A stretch of 64,000 nucleotides of DNA from Megascapheus bottae (taxonomy: Eukaryota > Chordata > Mammalia > Rodentia > Geomyidae), in NCBI GenBank assembly GCA_024803745.1, contig JANJXV010000043.1, positions 2,205,501 through 2,269,500 on the forward strand, read 5' to 3'. Below the pieces are notes generated by a model that was given only the letters and a program-made list of their open reading frames with translations, made no database searches and had not been told where the DNA came from. Within the stretch, counting starts at the first letter, position 1, and every line of letters starts with the position of its first letter. Shown piece by piece: positions 28,001 to 42,400 of this stretch. The position numbers and the translations under genes were made by a program.

Positions 28001-28570
28001 CTAAACCTAACAATAAACCTAACTCTAACCCTAACCCTAACAGTTAACCCTAACCCTAAACCTAACACTTAACCCTAACCTTAACAATAAACCTAGCCCT
28101 AGCCCTAGCCGTAAGCCTAAACTTAACCCCAACCCTACCCATAACCCTAACCCTATGGGTACTTTACCCTAACTGTAACCCTAAACCTAACCCTAAGGGT
28201 CCCTAACTCGAACCCTAACACTAAAGGTCCCTAAACCTAACCCTAAACTTAACCCTAACCCTACCCCTAGATCTAACCCTAACCTGAACCCTAACCATAA
28301 CCCTAACCATAACCCTAATCCTAACCCTATCCATGGCTCTAGCCCTAACACTAACCATAACTGTAACCCTAACCCTAACCATAACGCTAGAACCAACCTT
28401 AACCTTAAACTAACCCTAAAACCCTAATCCTCACCCAAACCATAAACCTATAACTGAGCATAAACCTAACCCTAAATCTTATCCTCTTCTTCACCTTCAA
28501 CCTAATCCTAACCCTAACACTATCCCTAACTCTAACCATAATTCTAACCCTAACCTAACCCTAAACCTAA

Positions 28571-28612
28571 CCCTAGCCCTAGCCCTAGCCCTAGCCCTAA
28601 CCCTAGCCCTAG
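28571..28612. repeat. CCCTAG-rich tract
   Basis: Four CCCTAG hexamers, one CCCTAA, then two more CCCTAG. CCCTAG (CTAGGG on the other strand) is scattered singly elsewhere; this cluster shows local homogenisation of a third variant. Confidence 0.85.
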
Positions 28613-30360
28613 CCCTATACCTAACCCTAAACCTAACCCTAGCCCTAGCCCAAAACCTAACCCTAACCCTAACCCTAACGATAACCATAAACCTGACCCT
28701 ACCTCTAACCCTAAAGCTAGCCCCAACATTAACCCTAACCCTAACTCTAAAATCCTAATCCTAATGCCAACTCAAAACCCAAAGCTGAGCATAAACCTAA
28801 CCCTAAAACATATCCTCTTCTTCACCCTCACGCTGATCCTAAACCTAACACTAATCCTAACTCCAAATCTAACTCACACCCTAACCCTAACCCTAACCCT
28901 ATCTCTAATCCTAACATTTAACCCTAACCCTTAACCTAGCCCTAGCCCTAACCCTAACCCTAACCCTAACCCAAGCCCTAAACCTCCCTAGCCGTAGCCA
29001 TAACAATAACCCTAACCCTAACTGTAACCCTAAACCTATGGGTCCCTCACCCTAACCATAACCCTAAAAATAACCCTAACCCTAAGTGTCCCTAACCCTA
29101 ACCCTAAACCTAAGGGACCATAAACCTAAACCTAACCTTCAACCTAACCCTAGCCCTAGCCCTAACCCTAACCTTAACCCTAACGCCTAACCCTAAACCT
29201 AACGCTAATGCTAACCCTAACCCTAACACTAATCCTAAAACTCTAACCCTATTCCTAACCCTAACCTAACCCTAACCTTAAAACCCTAATAGTAACCCAA
29301 CCCATAAACCTAAAACTCAGAATAACCCTAACCCTAAAACTTATCCTCTACTTCACCTTCAACATAAATATAATCCTAACACTAACCAGAACTCTAACCT
29401 TAACCCTAACCATAAAACTAACCCTAACACTAACCATAGCCCTAGCTCTCACCCTAAACGTAACCCTAACCCTACGTGTCCCTAACCCTAACCGTAACCC
29501 TAAGCCTAACCCTAACCCTAATGTTCCTTAACCCTAATCCTACACCTAATTGTCCCAAAACCTAACCTTAACCCTAATCCTGTCCCTGACCCTGACCCTA
29601 ACCCTGACCCTAAACCTGACCCTGACCCTAACCCTGACCCTGAACCTAACCCTCACTCTAACAATAACCCTAACAGTAACCCTGACCCTGACCCTAAACC
29701 CAACTCTAACCCTAATCCTGAACCTAAGGGTCCCTAACCCTAAACCTAACCTTAATGGTCCCTACCCTAAACTTAACACTAACCCTAACCATGAACCTAA
29801 CCCTAAAAGTTACCCTAACCCTAACCCAATGAGAACCTCAACCTAACCGTAACCCTAAAACTAACCCTAACCAAAAGGGTTCCTAACACTAACCGTAATC
29901 TTAAGGGCCCGAAACCTAACCCTAACCCTAAACCTAACCCTAGTCCTAGTCCAAACCCTAACCTTAAACCTAATCCTAACCCATAATCCCTAACTCTAAA
30001 CCTAACCCTAACGCTAACCCTAATCCTAACACTAATCCTACAACTCTAACCCTATCCCTAAACCTAACACTAACCTTAAAACCCTAATCCTAACCAAACC
30101 ATAAACCTAAAACAGAGTATAACCCTAACCCTACAACTTATCCTGTACTTCACCCTCAACCTAAATATAACCCTAACACTAACCCTAAGTCTAAACCTAA
30201 ACCTAAACCTAACCCTAACCCTAACCCTAACCCTAACCCTAGACCTAGCCCTAGCCCTAACCTAAACGTAACCCCAACCCTACAGGTCCCTAAACCTAAC
30301 CACAACCCTAAACATAACCCTAACCCTAACCCTAAGGGTCGTTAACCCTAACCATAACCC

Positions 30361-30373
30361 TTAGGGTCCCTAA
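30361..30373. repeat. Inverted hexamer pair TTAGGG-T-CCCTAA
   Basis: A perfect 13-bp palindrome in domain 2, preceded by CCC. Same structure as at 22,377 and 40,352. Confidence 0.85.
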
Positions 30374-30672
30374 ACCTGACACTGACCCTAACCCTGACCC
30401 TGACCCTAATCGTCACACTAACATTAACCCTAACCCTAACACTGACACAAACCCTGACCATAACCCTAACCGTAATCTTAATCCTAAGCCTAAGGTTCCC
30501 TAACCCTAACCCTAACCCTATCCCTAAAGGTCCCTAACCCTAACCTTAAGCCTAATCACAACCCTAACTCTAACCCTATCCCTAGCCCTAACCCCAACCC
30601 TTACCCTAACCCTAACTGTAACACTTAACAATAACCCTAACCCTAACGATGCTATTCTAATCTTATCCATAA

Positions 30673-30768
30673 CCCTAGCCCTAACCCTAAAACCCTAACC
30701 CTAACCCTAGCCCTAACCCTAAAACCCTAACCCTAACCCTAGCCCTAACCCTAAAACCCTAACCCTAA
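30673..30768. repeat. 32-bp minisatellite, three perfect copies
   Basis: The unit is CCCTAG, CCCTAA, CCCTAAAA, CCCTAA, CCCTAA and starts at 30,673, 30,705 and 30,737. Because of the AAAA slip, the period (32 bp) is not a multiple of six. Within the domain-2 module this AAAACCCTAA junction normally occurs once, so it has been triplicated here. Confidence 0.92.
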
Positions 30769-33700
30769 CCATAACCATAACCCTAACCATAAACCTAAAA
30801 AAAAGCCTAACCCTAATTCTAAACCTTAACCTCTACTTACCACTCACCCTACCCCTACCCCTAACCCTAAACCTAACCATAACTCTAATCCTAACCATAA
30901 CACTAATCCTCCAAGTCTAACTCTATTCATAACCCTAACCCTAACCCTAAAACCCTAATCCTAACCCTAATATTAAAGTAAAACTGGGCCTAACCCTAAA
31001 CCTAAAGCTTATCCTCTACTTCACCCTCACCCTAACCCTAATCCAAACACTAACGCTAAACCTAACCTTAAACCAAACCCTAGCCCTAGCCCGAATCCTA
31101 ACCATACATTAAGACTAACCCTAACCCTAAACCTCACCCTAACCCTTAACCCTAACTCCAACCCTAACCCTAACCCTAACCCTAATGTTCACTAACCCAA
31201 ACCCTAACCCTAACAAAAACTCTATCCCTAGCCCTAGCCCTAAACCTAAGCCTTAACCCAACCCAAACCCTAATGCTGACCCTAAGGATACCTAACCCTA
31301 ACCCTAAGCCACACCACAACCCTAAACCTGACTCTAACCTTGATACTGATCCGGAACCTGACCGTAATCCTAACCTAACCCTAACCCTAACCCCGACCCT
31401 GACCCTGACCTTGACCCTAAACCTAAACATGACCCCAAACCTAACCCTGATCCTGACACCAACCTTGACCCTGACCCTGACACTGACATTGACCCTAACC
31501 CTAACTCTAACCATAGCCCTAGCCCTAACACTAACCTTAACCCTAAAGCTAGCCACAACCTTAACCATAACCATAACCCTAAAACCCTAATCCTAACCCC
31601 AACCATAAACCTAAGGCGGAGCATAAACCTAACCCTAAAACTTATCCTCTTCTTCACCCTCACTCTAATCCTAACACTAACACTAACCCTAACTCTAAAC
31701 GTAACCCTAACCCTAACCCTAACCCTAACCCTAGCCCTAACTCTAACCCTAATATTTAACACTAACCTAACCCTAAACCTAACCCAAGCCCTAGCGCTAA
31801 CCGGAACCCTAACCCTAACCCTAACCCTAACCCTGCTGTAGCCCTAGCCTTAACCCTAACCCTAACTCTAACCCAAACCCTAACTGTATCCCTAAGCCTA
31901 CGGGTCTCTCTCCCTAACCCTAAAACTAACCCTAACCCTAAGTGTCCTTAACCCTAACCTAACCCTAACCCTAAAACTAAGGGTCCATAAACATAACCCT
32001 ACCCTTCAACATAACCCTAGCAATAGGGCTAACCTAACCCTAACCCTGACCCTAACCCCTAACCCTAAACCTAACGGTAACGGTAAGGATAACCCTAACA
32101 CTAATCCTACAAATCTAACTCTGGCCCTAACCCTAACACTAAACTTAAAACCCTAATCCTAACCCAACCCAAAAACCTAAAACTGACCATAACCTTAATC
32201 CTAAAACTTATCCTCTACTTAATCCTGAACATAACTATAACCCTAACTCTAACCCTAACTCTAAACTTAACCCTAAAAGTAACACTAATCCTAACCCTAA
32301 CCATAGCCCTAGCCCAAATCCTAAACGTAACCCTAACCCTACAGGCCCCTAACCCTAACCGTAACCCTAAACCTAACCCTAACCCTAAGGGTCGTTAACC
32401 CTAACCATAAACATAAGGGTCCCTAAACCTAAACTTCAACCTAACCCTGACCCTGAACCTTACCCTGACCCTAAACCTAAACCTAAACCTGAACCTAACC
32501 GTAACCCTGACCCCAACCCTGACCCTGACCTTAACCCTCAATCTAACCCTAACCCTAACCTAACCCTGACCCTGATCCTAACTCTAACCCTAATCCTAAT
32601 CCTAACCCTAAGGGGCCCTAAACCTAACCCTAACCCTAATGGTCCCTATCCTAACCTAAACACTAACACTAATCATAAACCTAACCTTAGCCCTAGCCCT
32701 AACCCTAAACCTAACCATAACCCTAACGTTAACCCTAACCCTAACCTTGACCCTAACCCTAACCCTGAACCTAACCCCTAACCCTAAACCTAACCCTAAC
32801 GTTAACCCTAACCCAAACACTAATCCTACAACTCTAACCCTATCCCTAATCCTAACAGTAAAACCCTAATCTTAACCCAAACCATGAATATAAAACTGAG
32901 CATAACCCTAACCCTAAAAGTTATCCTCTACTTCACCCTCACCCTAATTCTAAACCTAACCCTAACCGTAACCCGTAACCCTAACCCTAACCCTAATCCT
33001 AACCCTAACCCTAGCCCTACCCCTAGCACTAACCCTAACCCTAACCCTAAGGGTACCTAACATTAAACCTAACCCTAAGCGTCCCTAAACTTAATGCTAT
33101 CCCTAACCCTGACCCTGACCCTGACCCTGTACCTAAACCTGACCCTGACCCTAAACCTGACCCTGACCCTAACCCTGACCCTGACCCTAACCCTAACCTT
33201 AACCCTAACACTCACCCTAATCCTAACCCTAATGGTCCGTATCCCTAACCTTAACACTACACAAAACATAATCCTAACCCTAGGCCTAGCTCTAACCCTA
33301 ACCCTAACTGCAACGCTAACCCTAACCCTAACACTATTCCTAACACTAAGGGTACCTAACCCTAAACCTAACCCTAACTGTAACCCTTAACCCTAACCCT
33401 AACCTTAACCCTAACCATACAATTCTAATCCTATCCATAACGGTAGCCCTAAACTTAAAACCCTAACCCTAACCATAACCATAAACCTAAAAGTGAGCCT
33501 AACCCTAACAATAAAACTTATCCTCTACTTCAACCTCACCCTAACCCTAACCCCAACCCTAAAACTAACCCTAACTCTATCCCTAACCCTAAGACTAATC
33601 TTACAAATCTAACCCTATCCCTAACCCTAATTCTAACCCTAAAACTTTAATCCTAGCCCTAACCATAAACCAAAATCTGAGCCTAACCCTAACCCTACAC

Positions 33701-36700
33701 ATCATCCTCTACTTCACCCTCACGCTAACCCTAACCCTAACACTAACTCTAACCCTAACCCTAACCCTAGACCTAGCCCGAACCCTAACCATAACCCTAA
33801 CCCTATATCTAACCCTAACCCTAACCAAAACTCTAACCCTAGCCGTAGGCCTAAACCTAACCCTAAACCTAACCCTAACCCTAACGCTGACCCTAAGGAT
33901 CCCTAACTCTAACCCTAAGCCTCACCATAACCCTAACCCTAATCCTAACCCTGACCCTGACCCTGATCCTTACCCTAATGTAACCCTAACCCGAACCCTA
34001 ACCCTGACCATGACCCTGACATTGACTCTGACCCTGACCCTAACCCTGACCCTGACACTGACCCTGACCCCAAACCAAACCCTAAGCATAGTCCTAGCCC
34101 TTACCATAATCGTAACCCTACCCCAAACCCTAATCCTAACGCTAGCCCCAACTTTAACACTAACCCTAACCCTAAAACCCTAATCCTAACCCAAGCCATA
34201 AACAAAGCTGAGCATAAAACTAACCCTAAAACTTATCTTCTTCTTCACCCTCACCCTAATGCTAAGCCTAAAACTAACCCTAACTGTAGCCCTAACCCTA
34301 ACTCACACCCTAACCCTAACCCTAGCCCTGACTCTAACCCTAACATTTAACCCTAACCTAACCCTAAACCTAACCCTAGCCCTAACCCTAAACCGAACCC
34401 TAACCCTAACACTAACCCTAACCCTAACACTAGCCATAGCCATAATTCTAACCCTAAAACTAACCCTAACACTAACCATAACCCTAACCCTAACCCAAGG
34501 GTCCCTCAACCTAAATGAAACCAAAAACTAACCATAACCATAAGGTTCCCTAACCCTAACCATAACCCTAAGGGTCCTAAACCTAACCATAACGCTTACC
34601 CTAACCATAACCATAACCATAACCGTAACCCTAGCTCTAGCCCTAACTCTAACCCTAAACCTAACCTTAACACCTAACCCCTAAAGCCTAAACCTAACCC
34701 TAATGCTAACCCTAACTCTAACACTAATCCTACAACTCTAACCCTATCCCTAACCCTAACCCTACCCTTAAAACTCTAACCCTAACCGTAACCCTAACAC
34801 TCAGGGTACCTAACACTAATCCTATTCCTAACTGTAACCCATAACCCTAACCCTAACCCTAACCATGCAATTCTAATCCTATCCATAACCCTAGCCCTAA
34901 CCCTAAAACCCTAATCCTAACCATCAACCTAAAACTGTGCCTAAACCTAACCCTATACTATATCGTCTACTACACCTTCACCCGAACCTACCCTAACTCT
35001 TACCGTAACCCTAAAATAATCCTACAATTCTAACCCTATCCCTACACCTAACCCTAATCCTAAAATCCTAATCCTAACCCTAAACATAAGCCTAAAACTG
35101 ATCCTAACCTTAAACCTAAACCTTATCCTCTACTTCACCCCCACCCTAACACTAACCATAATAGTAACCATAACCCTAACACTAACCCTAACCCTAACCC
35201 TAGCCTAAAACCTAACCATAAACCTGACCCTTACTCTAAGCCTAACCCTTAACCCTAACCCTAACCCTAACCAAAACCCTAACCCTAACCCTAGCCCTAG
35301 CCCTAACCCTACCATAATCATAATCCTAACCCTAACACAGGCCCAAACCTTAACCCTAACCGTGACCCTAAAACCCTAACCTTCACCTAAACCATACACC
35401 TAAAACTGAGCATAAACATAATCCTAAAACTTATCCTCTTCTTCACACTCACCCTAACCTTAACCATAACACTAACTATGATCCTAACTCTAACCCTAAC
35501 ACTAACCCTGGCCTTAGTGCTAACCCTAACCCTAACAATAACCCCAAGCCAAACTCTAAACCTACCCTAGCCCTAGCCATAACCTAACCCTAACACTAAA
35601 CCTAACCGTAACCCTAAGTCTAAGGGTCCCTAAACCTAACCGTAATGCTAAAACTAAACCTAACACTAAGGGACCCTAACCCTAACCCTAAAATAACACC
35701 TAACCCTAAACCTAACCCTAACGCTAACTCTAACAGTAACACTAATCCTACAACTCTAACCCTATCCCTAACCCTAAACCTAACCTTAAAACCCTAATCA
35801 TAGATCAAATCATAAACCTGAAACTGAGCATAACTCTAACCCTAAAACTTATCCTCTACTTCACCCTCACCCTAACTCTAAACCTAACAATAACCCTAAC
35901 AATAGACCTAACCCTAACCCTAACCCTAACATTTAACCCTAACCTTAACCCTAACCATAAACCTAGCCCTAGCCCTAATCCTAACCTTAACACTAACCCT
36001 ACTCATAACCCTAACCCTATGGGTCCTTTACCCTAACTGTAACCCTAAACACAACCCTAACCCTAACCCTAACCATAACCATAACTTTACCCTAACACTA
36101 AACCCGAACCCTAACCCTAACCCTATCGCTACACCTAACCCTAATCCAAACACTAACCCTAACCCTTAACCCTAACCCTAACCCTAACCCTAACCATAGC
36201 TCTATCCCTAACCCTGACCATAACCCTAAACTTAACCCTACCCCTAAGGCTAGTCCCAACGTTAACCATAACTCTAACCCTAAAACCCTAATCCTCACCC
36301 AAAGCATAAACCTAAAACTGAGCATACACCTAACCCTAAAACTTAGCCTCTTCTTCACCCTCAAACTAACAATAACCCTAACACTAACCCTAACTCTAAC
36401 CCGAACTATAACCCTAACCCTAACCCTAAACATAGCCCTAGCTCTAACCCTGACACTTAACCCTAACCTAACCCTAAACCTAACCATAACACTAGTCCTA
36501 ACCCTAAACCTAACCCTAAACCTAAACCTAGCCCTAGCCCAAAACCTAACCCTAACCCTAACCCTAACACTCACACTAACCCTAACCCTAACAATCACCC
36601 TAAGCCTAGTCCTAGCCCAAACCCTAAACCTAACCTTAACCTTAACCCTATCCCTAGCCCAAACGCTAACCGTAACCCTAACCATAACCCTAACCCTAAT

Positions 36701-39700
36701 CTTAACCCTAACACTTAACCCAAACCCTACCCTAACCCTAACCCTAACCCTAAGGGTCACTAACCCTAACCCTAACCCTAGCCCTAAACCTAACCCTAAC
36801 TCTAACCCTAACCCTAAATCTAACACTAATTCTAACCCAAACCCCAACCATAACCATAGCTCTAACCTAATCCTAACCATAACCTGAATCCTAAACCTAA
36901 GGGTCCCTAACACTAACCCTAACCCTAGTGATCCCTACTCTAAACTTAACCCTAAGCCAAACCCTAACTATAACCATAACCATAACCCAAACCCTACGGA
37001 TCCTTCAACCTAACCGTAACCCTAAAACTAACCATAAACAAAAACTGAGCATAAACCTGACCGTAAAATTTATCCTCTTCTTCACCCTCAACCTAATCCT
37101 AATCCAAACACTACTCCTAACTCTAAACCTAATCCACACCCTAACCCTAACCCTAGCCCTAACTCTAACCCTAACATTTAACCCTAACCTAACCCTAGCC
37201 ATAGCCCTAACCCTAACACTAACCCTAAACCTAACCCTAACCTTAGCCCTAGCCCTAGCTCTAACCCTAGCCCTAATCCAAACCGAAATCCTAAACCTCC
37301 CGTATCTTAATCCTAACCCTAATGGTCCCTAACCCTAAAGCTAATCTAATGGTCCCTAACCCTAAACTTAACCCTAATCCGAGCCATAAACCTAACCCTA
37401 GCCCTAGCCCTAACCCTAAAACTAACCCTTACCCTAATCCTAACCCTAACTATAACCCTTAACCCTAACCCTAACACTAAAGATGCAATTCTAATCCTAG
37501 CCATAATCCTAGCCCTAACCCTAAAACCCTAACCCTAACCATAACCCTAACCATAAACCTAAAACTGAACCGAAACCTACTTCTACACCTTAACCTCTAC
37601 TTACCACTCACCCTACCCCTACCACTAACCCTAAACCTAACCCTAACTCTAATCCTAACACTAACACTAATCCTACAACTCTAACCCTATCCATAACCCT
37701 AACCCTAACCCTAAAACCCTAATCCTAACCCCAATATTAACCTAAAACTGGGCTCAACCCTAAACCTAAAGCTTATCCTCTACTTCACCCTGACCCTAAC
37801 CCTAACCCGAACACTAACGCTAAACCTAACCCTAAACCTAACCCTAGCCCAAGCCTGAACTCTAACAATAAGGTTAAGCCTAACCCTAAATCTAACCCTC
37901 ACCCCTACCCTTAAACCTAACCCTAACTCAAACCCTAACCCTAACCCTAACCCTAAGGGTCACTAACCCTAACCATAACCCTAATTAAAACTCTATCCAT
38001 AGCCCTAGCCCTAAACCTAGGCCTTAACCTAACCCTAACCCTAACGCTAACCCTAAGGATCCCTATCTCTAACCCTAAGCTTCACCATAACCCTAACCCT
38101 AACCTAACCCTAACCCTAACCCTAACAGTAACCCTAACCTAACCCTAACCCTAACCCTAACCCTGACCATGACCCTGACCCTGACCCTGACCTTGACTCT
38201 AAACCTAACCCTAACCCTGACTGTGACCCTGAACATAGACCTGACCCTGACACCAACCCTGATCCTGACCATAACACTGAACTTGACCCTAACCCAAACC
38301 CTAACCATAGCCCTGGCCCCTAACCTTACCCCTAACCCTAAAGCTAGCCGCAACCTTAACCCTAACCCTAATCCTAAAACCCTAATCCTAACCCCAACCA
38401 TAAACCTAAAGCTGAGCATAAACCAAACCCTAAAACTTATCCTCTTCTTCACCCTCACCCTATTCCTAACCCTAACACTAAAGCTAACTCTAACCCTAAC
38501 CCTAACCCTAACCCTAGCCCTAACTCTAACCCTAACCCTAACATTTAACCCTAACATAACCCTAAACCTAACCCTAGCCCTAGCCCTAACCCGAACCCTA
38601 ACCCTAACCCTAACCCTAACCCTGCCCTAGCCGTAGCTCTAACCCTAACCCTAACCCTAACCCAAACCCTAAACCTCCCCTAGGCCTAGCCATAACCTCA
38701 ACTCTAACCCTAACCCTAACCGTAACTCTAAACCTACGAGTTCCTCACCTAACCGTAACCCTAAAATTAACCCTAAACCTAAGTGTCCCTAACCCTACCC
38801 CTAACCCTAAACCTAACTCCTAACCCTAAACCTAAAGCTAATGCTCAGGCTAACCCTAACACTAATCCTACAACTCTAACCCTATCCCTAACTCTAACCC
38901 TAACTTTAAAACCCTAATCCTAACCCAACCCATAAACCTAAAACTGAGCACAAACCTAACCCTAAAACTTATCCTCTACTTCACCCTCAATATAACTATA
39001 ATCCTAACACTAACCCTAACTCTAAATTTTACCCTAATTGTAAAACTAAACCTAACCCTAACCATAGCCCTAGCCTTAAACACAAACGTAACCCTAACCC
39101 TACGGGTCCCTAACACTAACCTTAACCGTAAACCTAACCCTAACCCAAAGGGTAATTAACCCTAACCCTACACCTAACGGTACCTAAACCTAAACTTGAC
39201 CCTAAGCCTGACCCTGACCCTGACCCTGACCCTAACCCGAACCTTGACCCTAAACCTGACACTGATCAAAACCTTCACTCTAACCCTAACCCTAAATATA
39301 ACCGTGACCCTGAGCCTGACCTTAACCCTATCCATAACCCTAACCCTAATCCTAAACCTAAGGGTCCCTAACCCTACCCCTAACCCTAATGTTCCGTACC
39401 ATAACCTTAATACTAACCCTAACGATAACCCTAACCCTAGCCCTAGGCCTAACCCTAACCCTAACCCTAACCTTAACCCTAATGCTAACCCTAACCCTAT
39501 CCCTAACACTAATACTAAGGGTACCTAACCCTAACCCTAACCCTAACCCTAACTGTAATGCTTAAACCTAACCATAACCTTAACTCTAACCATACAATTC
39601 TAATCCTATCCATAACCCCAGCCCTAACCATAAAACCCTAACCTTAACCCTAACCACAAACCTAAAACTGAGCCTAACCCTAACCCCAAACCTTATCCTC

Positions 39701-40334
39701 TACTTCATCCACAACCTAAACGTAACCCTAACCCTAAACCTAACCCTTTCTCTAACCATAACCATAACACTAATCCTACAACTCTAACCCTATCCCTAAC
39801 CATAACCCTAACCCTAAAACCCTAAACCTAGCCCTAACCATAAACCTAAAAGTGAGCCTACCCCTAAAACTAAACCTTATCTTCTACTTCACCATCACCC
39901 TAACCCTAACCCAAACACTAACCCTAACCCTAACCCTAACCATAGCCCTAACCCTAACCCTAAACCTGATCCTAACCCCTAACCACAAACCTAACCCTAA
40001 CGCTAACCCTAACCCTGACACTAATCCTACAACTCTAACCCTATCCCTAACCCTAACATTAAAAGCCTAATCCTAAAGCAAACCATGAAGCTAAAACTGA
40101 GCATAACCCTAACACTAAGACTTATCCTCTACTTCAATCTCACCCTAATTCTAACCCTAACCCTAACCCTAACCCTAACCCTAAACCTAACCCTAACCCT
40201 AACCCTAACCCTAATCCTAATCCTAACCCTAGCCCTAGCCCTAGCCCTAGCACTAACAATGACACTAACCCTAACCCTACGGGTCCCCAATCCTAACCGG
40301 AACCCTAACACTAACCCTAACCCTAAGGGTCCCA

Positions 40335-40343
40335 CACACACAC
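40335..40343. repeat. Short CA-type microsatellite
   Basis: A small ACACACACA run directly after an AAGGGTCC landmark and just before the palindrome at 40,352. It is one of the few non-hexameric simple repeats in the array. Confidence 0.7.
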
Positions 40344-40351
40344 CCTAACCC

Positions 40352-40364
40352 TTAGGGTCCCTAA
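40352..40364. repeat. Inverted hexamer pair TTAGGG-T-CCCTAA
   Basis: A perfect 13-bp palindrome next to the CA run at 40,335 and 25 bp after another AAGGGTCCC landmark. Confidence 0.85.
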
Positions 40365-40474
40365 ACCTAACACTAACCCTAACCCTGACTCTGACCCTGA
40401 CTCTGACCCTAATCCTGACCCTAAACCTAAACCTGACCCTGACCATAACACTAAATCTATCCCTAAACCTAACC

Positions 40475-41505
40475 CTAAACCTGACCCTGACCCTAACCCT
40501 AACCCAGAACCTAACGATAACCCTGACCCCGACCCTCACCCTGACTATAACCCTAACTCTAATCCTAATCCTAAACCTAGTGGTCCCTAATCCTAGCCTT
40601 AAGCCTAACCCTAAGCATAACCCTAACCCTAGCCCTAGCTCTAAGCCTAAACCTAACAATAACACTAACCAAACCCTACCACTAAACCTAACACTAAGGG
40701 TACCTAACCTTAGCCCTAACCCTAACTGTAACCATTAACCCTAACCCAAACTTTAACTGTAACCATACAATTCCAATCCTATCCATAACCATAGCCCTAA
40801 CCCTAAAACCCTAACCCTACCCTAACCATAAACCTAAAAGTGAGCCTAACCCTAACGCTAAAACTTTTCCTCTGCTTCAACCTCACCCTAACCCTAACCC
40901 TAACATTAATCTTATAAATCTAACAGTATCCCTAACCCTAACTGTAACCCTAAAACCCTAATCCTAACCCTAACCATAAACCTAAAACTGAGCCTAACTC
41001 TAACCCTAAATCTTATTCTCAACTTCACACTCACGCTAACCCTAACCCTAACACTAACCCTAACCCTAACACTAACCCTAGTCCTAGCCAGAACCCTAAC
41101 CCTAACCCTAACCCTAACCATAAACCTAAAACTGAGCCTAACTCTAACCCTAAATCTTATTCTCAACTTCACACTCACGCTAACCCTAACCCTAACACTA
41201 ACCCTAACCCTAACACTAACCCTAGTCCTAGCCAGAACCCTAACCATAACCGTAAACTTATTCCTAACCCTAAACCCAACCCTATCCCTAAGGGTCACTA
41301 ACCCTAACCCTAACCCTAACCAAAACTCTAACCCTAGCCTTAGGCCTAAACCTAACCCTACCGGAACCCTAATACTAACGCTGACCCTAAGGATCCCTAA
41401 CTCTAACCCTAAGTCTAACCATAATCCTAACCCTAACCCTAACCCTAACCCTGACTCTGACCTTAACCCTAACCTAACCCTAACCCTAACCCTAACCCTG
41501 AATGT
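40475..41505. repeat. ~1-kb tandem segment, copy 1
   Basis: Aligns with 41,506-42,400. CCCAGAACC at 40,503 matches 41,544 (offset 1,041), GTACCTAACCTTAGCCC at 40,700 matches 41,741 (1,041), and ATTAATCTTA at 40,905 matches 41,941 (1,036). Copy 1 contains an extra 144-bp unit (see next entry), so it is longer than copy 2. Both end with TTAGGCCTAAACCTAACC and AAGGATCCCTAACTCTAA. Confidence 0.85.
40976..41263. repeat. Nested 144-bp tandem duplication (24 hexamers)
   Basis: CCTAAAACTGAGCCTAACTC occurs at 40,981 and 41,125, followed in both by TTATTCTCAACTTCACACTC and CTAGTCCTAGCCAGAACC. The two copies look identical by eye. Only one copy of this unit (near 42,012) exists in the neighbouring ~1-kb repeat, so the 144-bp duplication probably came after the larger one, or one copy was later lost there. 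Confidence 0.88.
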
Positions 41506-42400
41506 GACCCTGACACTGACCCTGACCCTGACCCTAACCCTAACCCAGAACCTAACAGTAACCCTGACCCCGACCCTCATCCTGACTATAACCCTAACTC
41601 TAATCCTAATCCTAACCCTAATGGTCCCTAACCCTAACTTTAACCATAACCCTAAGCATAACCCTAACCCTAGCCCTAGCTCTAACCCTAAACCTAACAA
41701 TAACGCTAACCAAACCCTAACACTAAACCTAACACTAAGGGTACCTAACCTTAGCCCTAACCCTAACTGTAACCATTAACCCTAACCCAAACCTTAACCG
41801 TAATCATACAATTCTAATCCTATCCATAACCATAGCCCAAACCCTAAAACTCTAACCCTAACCCTAACCATAAACCTAAAAGTGAGCCTAACCCTAACGC
41901 TAAAACTTTTCCTCTGCTTCAACCTCACCCTAACCCTAACATTAATCTTAAAAATCTAACCGTATCCCTAACCCTAACTCTAACCCTAAAACCCTAATCC
42001 TAACCCTAACCATAAACCTAAAATTGAGCCTAACCCTAACCTTAAACCTTATTCTCAACTTCACACTCACGCTAACCCTAACCCTAACACTAACCCAAAC
42101 CGTAACACTAACCCTAGTCCTAGCCAGAACCCTAACCATAACCGTAAACGTATTCCTAACCCTAAACGCAACCCTATCCGTTAGGGTCACTAACCCTAAC
42201 CCTAACCCTAACCAAAATTCTAACCCTAGCCTTAGGCCTAAACCTAACCTTACTGGAACCCTAATCCTAACGCTGACCCTAAGGATCCCTAACTCTAACC
42301 CTAAGCCTAACTATAATCCTAACCCTAACCCTAACGCTGACCCTGACCCTAACCCTAACCAAACCCTAACCCTAACCCTGAACGTGACCCTGACCCTGAC
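41506..42400. repeat. ~1-kb tandem segment, copy 2
   Basis: A direct repeat of 40,475-41,505 without the extra 144-bp unit. It differs from copy 1 by scattered substitutions (for example GTAAACGTATTCC versus GTAAACTTATTCC). Confidence 0.83.

Noticed and set aside
40335..40364. Telomere-telomere fusion point
   Set aside because: A fusion would give long TTAGGG on one side and long CCCTAA on the other. Here only one TTAGGG unit is inverted and the array continues in the same direction on both sides.
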